From Lachnospiraceae bacterium UBA3711 (GTDB lineage: Bacteria > Bacillota > Clostridia > Lachnospirales > Lachnospiraceae), in NCBI GenBank assembly GCA_002371345.1, contig DFHY01000035.1, positions 1 through 34,549 of the forward strand: a stretch of 34,549 nt of DNA. The letters run 5' to 3'. Below, piece by piece: positions 15,699-22,855 of this stretch. The notes beneath the pieces are model-generated. The model ran no database searches, had not been told where the DNA came from, and worked only from the letters and a program-made list of their open reading frames with translations. Both the position numbers and the translations under genes were made by a program. How positions within the stretch are numbered: position 1 is the stretch's first letter; each line of letters opens with the position of its first letter.

Positions 15699-15765
15699 AT
15701 CTGACTCCTAATTCCGGGCTGTATCAGCCTCATTATGCAATCGCCTGTGTTTTCCGGTCCGTTCT

Positions 15766-16767
15766 TCAGCTCTGCGCCGCGATGATAACCATCGCGATAT
15801 CGCCGACGATCTCCTCCACGGAGGAGCCTCTGGATGAGTCGGCAACCGGTTTGTTGAAGCCGGACAGTGTATGTCCGTATCCCTTGCCGCCGGCGAAGAT
15901 CTGGATCATCTTGATGCCGATATTCGCTGCCGTCAGATCCGGGAAGATGAGGATATTCGCCCTGCCGGCAACCTCGCTGTCCCTCTTGACCTTCTTGGCG
16001 GCGACAGCCGGAAGAACCGCGGTGTCAAGCTGGAACTCCCCGTCCACCTTCAGGTCGGGACGGCGCTCCTTCACGATCCTGATCGCTTCGTTGATCTTGT
16101 CGACGCTCTCGGCAGCGCCGCTTCCGAGAGTGGAGAAGCTCAGGAACGCGCAGCGCGGATCCCATCCCATCAGGGCCTTTACATTATCGCAGGTCGCTAT
16201 CGCGATGGAAGCGAGGTCATCCGCCTTCGGCTCAGGATTCAGTCCGCAGTCAGCCAGCGCCAGAAGCTCGCCCTCAGATCCTGAGAAACCGGGAATCTCG
16301 GTCAGCGCGAAGATCGACGGAACGTCGACGCCGTCCTGCATCCCTATCGCCTGCATCGCTGTCATCAGAACGTCGCCGGTCGTATTGACATGACCGCAGA
16401 AGGTGCAGTCCACAAGTCCGGCAGCCTCCATGATCATCGCGTAGTACATAGGATTCTTCATCTTCCTGCGCGCGCCTTTCTCCGAGAGCTGGCGCTTCGT
16501 GTCCGGATACTCCATATACTTCGCGATAACGCTGTCCCTAAAGGCCTCGTCGAGAATATTCACGACCTCCATGTCATCCACGGACACGCCGGAGGCTTCT
16601 GACGTCGCCTTAATAACCTCAGGGTCACCGACAAGGACAGGGATACCAATCCCCTCATCCTTGACGCGCCTTGCCGCCATCAGGGTCTTCTCCGCCTCAC
16701 ACTCCGGAAGCGCGACCCTCTTGGGGCTTTTCTTCGCCTTTTCAATCAAAGTTTCAATCAATGTCAT
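15766..16767 (-). CDS. Phosphate acyltransferase, Pta family, copy 2 (predicted non-CoA acceptor)
   Basis: A 333-residue Pta-fold protein closely resembling the copy at 862-1869: FSTLGSG, DGEFQLDTAVLPAVAAKK, VAGRANILIFPDL and a catalytic SSRG. The positions of the two CoA-binding arginines are Tyr87 and Met135 (in NTTGDVLMTAMQ). I take the start at 16767 (MTLIETLIEKAKK) because it aligns with the other Pta proteins, with AAAGGA 12 bases upstream; ATGs at 16788 and 16791 are possible. It lies between the holo-ACP synthase and the second acyl kinase, downstream of the double-ACP protein. The favoured reading is acyl transfer between ACP and phosphate; proof needs assay. Confidence 0.85.
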   Translation of the reverse strand: MTLIETLIEKAKKSPKRVALPECEAEKTLMAARRVKDEGIGIPVLVGDPEVIKATSEASGVSVDDMEVVNILDEAFRDSVIAKYMEYPDTKRQLSEKGARRKMKNPMYYAMIMEAAGLVDCTFCGHVNTTGDVLMTAMQAIGMQDGVDVPSIFALTEIPGFSGSEGELLALADCGLNPEPKADDLASIAIATCDNVKALMGWDPRCAFLSFSTLGSGAAESVDKINEAIRIVKERRPDLKVDGEFQLDTAVLPAVAAKKVKRDSEVAGRANILIFPDLTAANIGIKMIQIFAGGKGYGHTLSGFNKPVADSSRGSSVEEIVGDIAMVIIAAQS

Positions 16768-16826
16768 ATCTGTCTCTATTCCTTTCATCATGCCGGAGTT
16801 TTCCGCCGTTCTGAAGGCTGCAGCCC

Positions 16827-17207
16827 TCAGTCCATAGTTTCCGCCGCGGCGAACGCCAGCGCGTATTCACCGTCAGACGACAACGATATATGGATCCTGC
16901 CGATTCCCCTGCTTTCGGCAGCCGCCCGCAGGGCGCCATACAGCTCAACATGCGGAGCTCCGGTCCTGTCATCCAGGATCTCGATCTCGTTGATCCTTGC
17001 ATGCTCCGGATCAGCACCCAGCGCCTTGAAGACAGCCTCCTTGCCGGCGAAGCGTCTTCTCAGCCAGTCATTCCTCGGGACTGCGCTCTCAGCCTGCCTC
17101 TTTTCGGCGGCTGTGTACACCTTCTCGAAGAATGCGTCGCCGCTCATAAGAGATGACGCCGGGATGTTCTCCATTTTCATGATATCTGTACCGATTCCTG
17201 CTACCAT
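16827..17207 (-). CDS. acpS: Holo-[acyl-carrier-protein] synthase
   Basis: A 126-residue protein of normal AcpS length. It starts MVAGIGTDIMKMENI, matching the GIGxDI metal-binding motif, and holds RRFAGKEAVFKALG, the second conserved block with the Lys-Glu-Ala core. The enzyme moves 4'-phosphopantetheine from CoA to the serine of a carrier protein. The start at 17207 has AGGAG 6 bases upstream; the longer open frame has no such signal. It follows the double-ACP gene by 163 bases, so it is probably dedicated to these unusual carrier domains. It could also be the only AcpS of the cell, which cannot be decided from this window. Confidence 0.92.
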   Translation of the reverse strand: MVAGIGTDIMKMENIPASSLMSGDAFFEKVYTAAEKRQAESAVPRNDWLRRRFAGKEAVFKALGADPEHARINEIEILDDRTGAPHVELYGALRAAAESRGIGRIHISLSSDGEYALAFAAAETMD

Positions 17208-17370
17208 GTCACTCTCCTGCCAGGCGGCGCCTGTTTTCCGGCCTGTCTGACATAGTACTAAGGCCGGGCCAAAGCAGGCTTGTACCTTCAATCGCCCCGA
17301 TGTCATTAACCCGGGCCTTTGCATCCTGGCTCAGGCAGTCAGGTTAATGACATAACCAGATTCACCGGTT

Positions 17371-19845
17371 TCAGCGGTATACATAGTCTCCCGCTCTGTA
17401 CTTGGGCGGAATGACCGGCACCTGGATGAAGGACTCATATTGTCCGCCTGTGTAGATAATCTGGCGTCCGTGGTTGTCCGTATCCCACGCGAGCGGCTCG
17501 AACCATCCTTCGCGGATGTAGCGTCCGGCAATCTGTACGCGCAGCTTCTGGCCCTTGTGCCAGATACGCGCGCTCGGCACGATCTCAATGTCGACAGGCA
17601 CGATCTCGCCGGGCTGTACCTTGAGTTCTCTCTTATGCGCCATGACAGGCTGCACCATCAGTCCCTTGACCTTCTGGCACTCCTTCGGATCAAGCTCTCT
17701 GTGGGATATACGGCACTTGCCCCATGCGCCGGGATGCGGTTCATTCAGGGTGTACCATGGCAGCCAGTTGCCGTTCTCGTCCGCCTTCTGAATATTGATG
17801 AACATATCCATGTCGTTGTAGCTCTCGGCAGCTACATACAGATGCAGGTACATATATCCTGTGAGCTCGGTATCCTCCTCGAAGGTCATGTCGAACTCGA
17901 CCTGCTGTGTATTTCCATCGTATGCGACAGAGCTCTCAACCGATACCGGAGCGTCTCTCATCGTCAGATGCGCCGGGTCTGAGGCGTCAAAGTAATACTT
18001 CTTATATTCCGTCCTCTTGAGCGGGAACTCGTTCTCCGGACGGCGGACCTGATAATCGCAGTCGTAGGCGTCCATGATGTCAAGGCGTACACGAGGAGTC
18101 ATCTCCCAGCCGTTGTGGATGTCCTTCAGATAGCGGTCATAGAATCTCTTGAGATCCTCGAGGTTCTCCGGCTGATATGTATCCGGCCACTCGAAATCAC
18201 GGTGGGCGCGCAGCCATTTCAGCTTGGTCTTCGCCTTGCGGAAGGCCTGCATGGAGCCTCTCAGATGGAAATGAGAGAAGCCGGCGGTCTGATAAACCGC
18301 GCAGGTAACCTTAGAGAAATCAGGCCTCTTGTCCTCCCAGTATCCATTGATCAGAGGATACTTCACAGCCATGTCAACCTGGCTGTCAACTCCGCCGGTT
18401 CCTGTGACCTGCGCGGAAATGAACTTGTTGAAGGAAAGAGCCGGAACGCCGCCCTCATAGAAAGACTCACGGTACAGATCCGTGGTGCACTCCCAGGGGG
18501 CGATGCATCTCAGATGAGGCGGCTGCATTGCCGCGATGCCCCACTGATGCATCGCTACACCGGAGTTTCCTGACATACCGATGTTTCCGTTGCACCAATG
18601 CTGTGTGGCAAGCCATTCTACGAAATCATATCCGTCCTCACGGTCCTGATGCGTGAACATATGGACATTTCCCTCGGAGTGGCCGGCGCCGCGAACGTCA
18701 ACGTTAGCAACAGCGTACCCCTGGTATACCCAGTACATCGGATCCGGTGACTCGAACTTGGCAAACTTCGATACGGTGTGAGGCGGAACGCCCATGATCT
18801 GCCATTCGCTCATACCCTCGCCGGGTCTCTTTCCGAACCATGACCAGGAAACGATCGCCGGATACTTCTGTGACTCATCCTTAGGACGATAGATGTCGCA
18901 GTAGATTGTGATTCCGTCTCTCATCTTGACAGGCACGTCCTGCTCGCACAGGATGCCGGGAGCGCATTCATATACTCTCTGGTTGAACGCCGGACAGAAG
19001 CCCTGTCCCATACGTGCCATCGGGTCCTCTGATTCGGCGAGATCAAGTGAAGGATCAACAGCGACCGGTTTTCTCGCCACCATATATACCGCCTCAAGCT
19101 CCTCGCCCTGGAAGGTCTCCTTAAGAGTGAAGCGCTCACGCATGGCGAGCTCATCATCATGGTCGGACTTCGCTGAACCCGTATCAACGGCCGGAGCCGC
19201 AGCGGCGGCAGGAGCTGGCGCCGGCGCGGACGTCGCAGCCGGTGCCGGCGCCGGTGCGCTCTGCTCTTCCCCGGCATCCAGTTCTTCTCCGAGGCACTCG
19301 GTCAGGACATAATTGACCGCGTCTCCGAAGGTCGGCTGGCGGCGGAATGACATAAACGGGATCTCGGTATCGAATTCATCCTCAAGGAATGTTGTGATCT
19401 GGGAATACTGCGTGGACTTCGCGTTGCAGTCCTCCACGAATCTCGTCGCCTCGGACAGGGCGTCCTGCGCCTTGCCGAACAGGCCGCTGGCGCGCTCGAT
19501 AAGCTTGTCCAGGATCTCCTTGCGAAGTCCGGTCGCGGGAGCCTGTGCAGGTGCCGGAGCAGCTTCAGGCGCCGGTGCCTCGTCCGCTTCGGGTTCCTCA
19601 CCGAGACATTCCGTCAGCACATAGTTGACCGCGTCGCCAAAGGTTTCCTGACGCCGGAATGACATGAACGGAATCTCCGTGTCAAATTCGTCCTCCAGGA
19701 ATGTGGTGATCTGAGAATACTGAGTGGACTTTGCGTTCAGATCCTCCACAAACCGTGTACTCTCCGAGAAATCCGACGGCTGCTTTCCGAACAGCTGCGC
19801 GGCTCTCTCCGTAAGCTTGTTATAAATGTCGTTTCTGATGCTCAT
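17371..19845 (-). CDS. Two tandem acyl carrier domains fused to a CocE/S15-type alpha/beta hydrolase
   Basis: An 824-residue protein. ACP domain 1 spans about residues 1-83 (Ser40 in EDLNAKSTQYS). A Pro/Ala/Glu linker (84-105) leads to ACP domain 2 (106-188, Ser144), and an Ala/Pro-rich linker (195-225) leads to a CocE/NonD-type domain (about 270-824) with the C-terminal jelly-roll typical of this family. The serine falls where phosphopantetheine is attached, but the motif reads KST, not DSL. The hydrolase nucleophile is Ser428 in GMSGNSG and a histidine is at 548. The usual acid in the GWYD-type segment is replaced (GFSH, 522-525), so hydrolysis may be weak and acyl transfer to or from the tethered carriers is possible. 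AAGGAGG lies 5 bases before the ATG. I know of no described protein with this architecture. Confidence 0.88.
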   Translation of the reverse strand: MSIRNDIYNKLTERAAQLFGKQPSDFSESTRFVEDLNAKSTQYSQITTFLEDEFDTEIPFMSFRRQETFGDAVNYVLTECLGEEPEADEAPAPEAAPAPAQAPATGLRKEILDKLIERASGLFGKAQDALSEATRFVEDCNAKSTQYSQITTFLEDEFDTEIPFMSFRRQPTFGDAVNYVLTECLGEELDAGEEQSAPAPAPAATSAPAPAPAAAAAPAVDTGSAKSDHDDELAMRERFTLKETFQGEELEAVYMVARKPVAVDPSLDLAESEDPMARMGQGFCPAFNQRVYECAPGILCEQDVPVKMRDGITIYCDIYRPKDESQKYPAIVSWSWFGKRPGEGMSEWQIMGVPPHTVSKFAKFESPDPMYWVYQGYAVANVDVRGAGHSEGNVHMFTHQDREDGYDFVEWLATQHWCNGNIGMSGNSGVAMHQWGIAAMQPPHLRCIAPWECTTDLYRESFYEGGVPALSFNKFISAQVTGTGGVDSQVDMAVKYPLINGYWEDKRPDFSKVTCAVYQTAGFSHFHLRGSMQAFRKAKTKLKWLRAHRDFEWPDTYQPENLEDLKRFYDRYLKDIHNGWEMTPRVRLDIMDAYDCDYQVRRPENEFPLKRTEYKKYYFDASDPAHLTMRDAPVSVESSVAYDGNTQQVEFDMTFEEDTELTGYMYLHLYVAAESYNDMDMFINIQKADENGNWLPWYTLNEPHPGAWGKCRISHRELDPKECQKVKGLMVQPVMAHKRELKVQPGEIVPVDIEIVPSARIWHKGQKLRVQIAGRYIREGWFEPLAWDTDNHGRQIIYTGGQYESFIQVPVIPPKYRAGDYVYR

Positions 19846-19911
19846 TCAAACCTCCTTCTTGAATGTGTTGCCGGAACCGGTGAAGACGAATATCCTTCGC
19901 TCAGTTCCAAC

Positions 19912-19947
19912 ATGTGTTTCTATATACCTATGTGTTTCTATGTACCT
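19912..19947. promoter_or_regulatory. 18-bp tandem repeat upstream of the ACP-hydrolase gene
   Basis: ATGTGTTTCTATATACCT (19912-19929) is followed directly by ATGTGTTTCTATGTACCT (19930-19947), one mismatch. The pair lies 67 bases before the ACP-hydrolase start codon, where a regulator could act. Direct repeats of about this spacing suit AraC-type proteins, but the motif differs from the repeats at the AraC gene itself. Confidence 0.45.
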
Positions 19948-19957
19948 GTGACGCTGC

Positions 19958-19978
19958 GGTCAGAAGTATTCTCTGACC
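19958..19978 (-). other. Hairpin directly behind the transporter gene
   Basis: GGTCAGA and TCTGACC form a perfect 7-bp stem with a 7-base loop immediately after the transporter stop codon. No T-run follows on the minus strand, so partial termination or mRNA end protection is more likely than full termination. The genes downstream may share the transporter transcript. Confidence 0.45.
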
Positions 19979-21157
19979 TCATTTCCTTACGACTCCGAAC
20001 AGCTCCAGAATCATGCGGATCAGGAACGGTATCACTATTACCACCATGCACGCGATTCCGAGATAGCTGTAGCCCTTCTTGACAAGTGGGAGCAGTCCGA
20101 ACTGCGCTATGGAGAAGGTTGCCAGCGTGCAGACCAGTGCGGTCACCCTTGTCCTGAGCACACGCTTTGAGGAAGCTGTACTCCCATCCTCCTTCTTCTC
20201 AAGACCTGTCACGACTCTGTTTACGAAGCCCGTAATCATATTAACTGCCGAGAATACTGAGCCGATTATGATAAGGATCGAAACCATCGGCGCCATGAGC
20301 GAGGACAGGACGCCTCTCTGAGCGAACAGCAGCGTATACACCGAGTAATTCGGAAGCTCAGGATTCATGGCAACCGCCAGAAGACCGAAGTTGACGACTG
20401 ATATCACTATAGCGTTAATGAAGAAGCCGAGAACCATGCTCGTAAAGCACTGGCTCTTCTTCGTGAACTTCTGAGCGTGAGCGACATACAGACCTATCGA
20501 AGCAACATGATAAGCACCGTATACGATGCAGTTCCACAGTGCCGACCAGACAGATCCAGAAGCTGTTGACCCGACCGGCAATGTGCCGGATGACATCTTA
20601 TGAATAGAATCCATGATGTCTCCCCACTGCGCGATAATATTCGGAAGAAATACAATGAGTACTCCGATGATGAGTACATATGAGACAACCGACGCTGCCT
20701 TTCTGATCATATCCGTGTTGAACAGGGCAATGACATAGATGCACACTCCGACAATAACCGTGCAGATCAGATACGGAATCTTAGTGAGCTCATTTAACGT
20801 CGAGCCTCCCGTCGCGAACGCGATAGACGGTGCAAGCAGGATCAGCATCAGATACACCAGCTCGTAGAGGTTGGAAAAAATGAATCTGAACTTCCCGTAG
20901 AAGCTGTCACAGAAGTCACGGTAATTGACCGTCTTGTGCTCATAGGCATGCCTCAGCGCGTACCATTGAAAAAATGCCTGGAACAGCTGCGCGAGCGCGG
21001 GAGTAACCAGACACCATATTCCAAAATTTATAAAATACTGATACAGCTGCGTACCCGACGCAAAGCCGCCGCCAAACTGGCTTGTAAACCACACAAATCC
21101 GACACCCAGGGAAACGCCGAGAGTTCCCTTTGCCATGTTGTCCTGCTTTTCTGCCAT
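19979..21157 (-). CDS. YkvI-like membrane transporter (LeuT-fold superfamily)
   Basis: A 392-residue membrane protein with ten to eleven hydrophobic segments. The first helix carries the broken glycine motif FGGGFASGTQ (residues 28-37), which resembles the GAGFATGRE region of YkvI and related sodium-coupled carriers. The N-terminus is short and the C-terminus ends in a basic tail. The start at 21157 has GGAG 11 bases upstream; a second ATG at 21136 with AGGA nearer is possible. It is the first gene of the right half of the cluster and is divergent from the AraC-family gene, so uptake of the pathway substrate or export of its product is plausible. The substrate is unknown. Confidence 0.75.
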   Translation of the reverse strand: MAEKQDNMAKGTLGVSLGVGFVWFTSQFGGGFASGTQLYQYFINFGIWCLVTPALAQLFQAFFQWYALRHAYEHKTVNYRDFCDSFYGKFRFIFSNLYELVYLMLILLAPSIAFATGGSTLNELTKIPYLICTVIVGVCIYVIALFNTDMIRKAASVVSYVLIIGVLIVFLPNIIAQWGDIMDSIHKMSSGTLPVGSTASGSVWSALWNCIVYGAYHVASIGLYVAHAQKFTKKSQCFTSMVLGFFINAIVISVVNFGLLAVAMNPELPNYSVYTLLFAQRGVLSSLMAPMVSILIIIGSVFSAVNMITGFVNRVVTGLEKKEDGSTASSKRVLRTRVTALVCTLATFSIAQFGLLPLVKKGYSYLGIACMVVIVIPFLIRMILELFGVVRK

Positions 21158-21280
21158 ACTCTTAACTATCTCCGTATTACAAAAGATATCGACTGTTTTA
21201 CACTACATCACGGCATACAGCTGTCTCTTATCCGACATGCGACGCGTTAGTGTATCGTTTGTTTCTTTTTTATCATATCA

Positions 21281-21321
21281 TTGCAATCTGTCAGAAAACA
21301 GGTATTATAGTGACAGAAAAC
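21281..21321 (+). promoter_or_regulatory. Promoter and direct repeats of the AraC-family gene
   Basis: TTGCAA (21281-21286), 16-base spacer, TATTAT (21303-21308). TGTCAGAAAAC (21289-21299) and TGACAGAAAAC (21311-21321) are direct repeats 22 bases apart, two turns of the helix, overlapping the promoter. AraC-family proteins bind such repeats, and this layout suggests self-control and control of the divergent transporter. The second repeat recurs exactly at 13534-13544. Confidence 0.6.
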
Positions 21322-21370
21322 GACGTTTTTGCGACATCAGCTTTTTCATCTGACATAAGTGAGGATGACT

Positions 21371-22459
21371 ATGGTATCAAAAAAAAGACCCGGGATTCCA
21401 GAGTTTCAGAAAAGCGCACACCATATTGAGCTCGAGAAGATGTTTCTCGGCTATTATGAGAAATCACAGGACCCCGCCTATCCCCTGCCTCACCCGTACT
21501 CTTATTACGAGCAGGTGATACTCAAGGCAGTCAGCCGGTATCCTGATTCCCTCACTCTTCATAAGTGCGCATCGCTTCTAAATGAGGATACCTTCTTTGA
21601 CGAAGGGACGGATACGGTTGTCCACCCTCATATTTCATGGTTTCCTCCGATCTGGCACACGGATCATTTCTTTGTGGTCCAGATCGTCCTCAAGGGAAGC
21701 ATCACCACCTACATAGCGAACCAGGAGCTTATACTCAGCCAGGGAAATGTTTGCATCATAGCGCCTAATACACGTCACGCCATAAGCTGTTTTTCAGACG
21801 CATACGTCCTTAAGATCCTGATTCGGACCAGCACCTTCGAACAGGCCTTCTTCGGCATACTGAAAGAGCATGAGAGCGTGCTGGCGGAGTTCTTCACCAG
21901 GACTCTGTATTCCAACAACCCGCACCCATTTCTGTTCTTTGACGCTGATTGGGATGAAGAGCTGACGGATGTGCTTGCAAGAGCGATCAGAGAAAGTAAT
22001 TCGCACAGATCATTTCACAGCCAGATGGTCAACAGTATCATGAATCAGTTCTTCATCCTGCTCCTGAGAAACCATGAGAAGGATCTGGTCTTCCCCGAGC
22101 AGGCCAACGTCAAGCAGAGTGAAAACCTGATCTTCATCCTGAAGTTCATTCAGGAAAATGCTTCAACCACCACTCTTACGGAGGTTGCCAGGCTGTTCAA
22201 TTACAGTGAGAGACATATTCAGCGCATCTTAAGAAGCAGCACCGGCAAGAGCTTCACGGAGATAACACAGATGATCCGCATGAGGGAGGCGTCGCGCCTT
22301 CTCCGCAGTACCAGGTATCCTGTATCCAGGATCGCCGTCGATCTCGGATATTCGAATCTCGGCAACTTCCGCAAGATATTTCAGAGAACCTTTGGCCAGT
22401 CTCCCAGTCAGTTCCGCCAGAGCGGAATCACACACGAGCATGCCCGGCCCGGCCTGTAA
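21371..22459 (+). CDS. AraC-family transcriptional regulator with cupin-like sensor domain
   Basis: A 362-residue protein. The N-terminal half has a cupin-like sensor segment (VVQIVLKGSITTYIANQE, then IIAPNTRHAIS). The C-terminal 100 residues are an AraC DNA-binding domain with two helix-turn-helix units (LTEVARLFNYSERHIQRIL and VSRIAVDLGYSNLGNFRKIF). I place the start at the ATG at 21371, preceded by GTGAGGA; GTG at 21359 and ATG at 21365 are alternatives. It faces away from the transporter and ACP-hydrolase genes across a 213-base gap and is the likely activator of the right half of the cluster. Its 3' end runs into a 47-bp tandem repeat. Confidence 0.9.
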   Translation: MVSKKRPGIPEFQKSAHHIELEKMFLGYYEKSQDPAYPLPHPYSYYEQVILKAVSRYPDSLTLHKCASLLNEDTFFDEGTDTVVHPHISWFPPIWHTDHFFVVQIVLKGSITTYIANQELILSQGNVCIIAPNTRHAISCFSDAYVLKILIRTSTFEQAFFGILKEHESVLAEFFTRTLYSNNPHPFLFFDADWDEELTDVLARAIRESNSHRSFHSQMVNSIMNQFFILLLRNHEKDLVFPEQANVKQSENLIFILKFIQENASTTTLTEVARLFNYSERHIQRILRSSTGKSFTEITQMIRMREASRLLRSTRYPVSRIAVDLGYSNLGNFRKIFQRTFGQSPSQFRQSGITHEHARPGL

Positions 22460-22613
22460 AATCCTGCGTATCTTCAATGATAAGCATGCCCGGTACGGCC
22501 TATTAAAAACATACGTCTCTTCTATGGTAAGCATGCCCGGTACGGCCTATTAAAAACATACGTCTCTTCTATGGTAAGCATGCCCGGTATGGCATGTCTT
22601 CTATGATAATACT
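22436..22613. repeat. 47-bp tandem repeat overlapping the AraC gene end
   Basis: Units start at 22436 (diverged, 46 bp, contains the AraC stop codon), 22482, 22529 (these two nearly identical) and 22576 (cut short with an internal loss). Each unit begins (A/G)AGCATGCCCGG. It has no spacers, so it is not a CRISPR array. It looks like local duplication of the gene end and downstream sequence. Confidence 0.75.
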
Positions 22614-22855
22614 GCGGGAGCAGGCGCTCAGGCTCAAATCGGACCGCACAGAAAAAACGCTGAGTCAAAAAGATGCCCGGTCATCCGGATCGATGACGGG
22701 CATCTATTACTGTCTCTGACGTCAGTGCATTTACTATAGCCTTTCCGTCTGCAGGCACTCCTCCGCGGGCTCTCCTATACTTCCTTTATCGCGCGTAGTG
22801 CATGTGAGCGACGCACGGATGTCTTACAAGACGTTTCAGGCTGTTATTCTGATAT
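22614..22855. other. Noncoding gap downstream of ackA
   Basis: Apart from the terminator at 22672-22704 only a small GTCTT/AAGAC hairpin near 22820 is visible. No gene was found. The stretch between the terminator and the ackA stop codon would be a 3' untranslated region of about 150 bases. Confidence 0.4.
22672..22704 (-). terminator. Intrinsic terminator of the pta-ackA operon
   Basis: GATGCCCG (22672-22679) pairs with CGGGCATC (22697-22704), extended by TCAT/ATGA after a one-base bulge. On the minus strand CTTTTTG follows directly. It lies about 150 bases past the ackA stop codon and ends transcription before the AraC gene region. Confidence 0.8.

Noticed and set aside
17208..17370. A small gene between the ACP-hydrolase and acpS genes
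   Set aside because: The acpS frame stays open upstream, but no start codon with a ribosome site or conserved sequence is seen; only a near-palindrome, CAGGCGCCGCCTG, is visible.
22436..22613. Possible CRISPR array
   Set aside because: The units are adjacent with no unique spacers, and no Cas gene is present.
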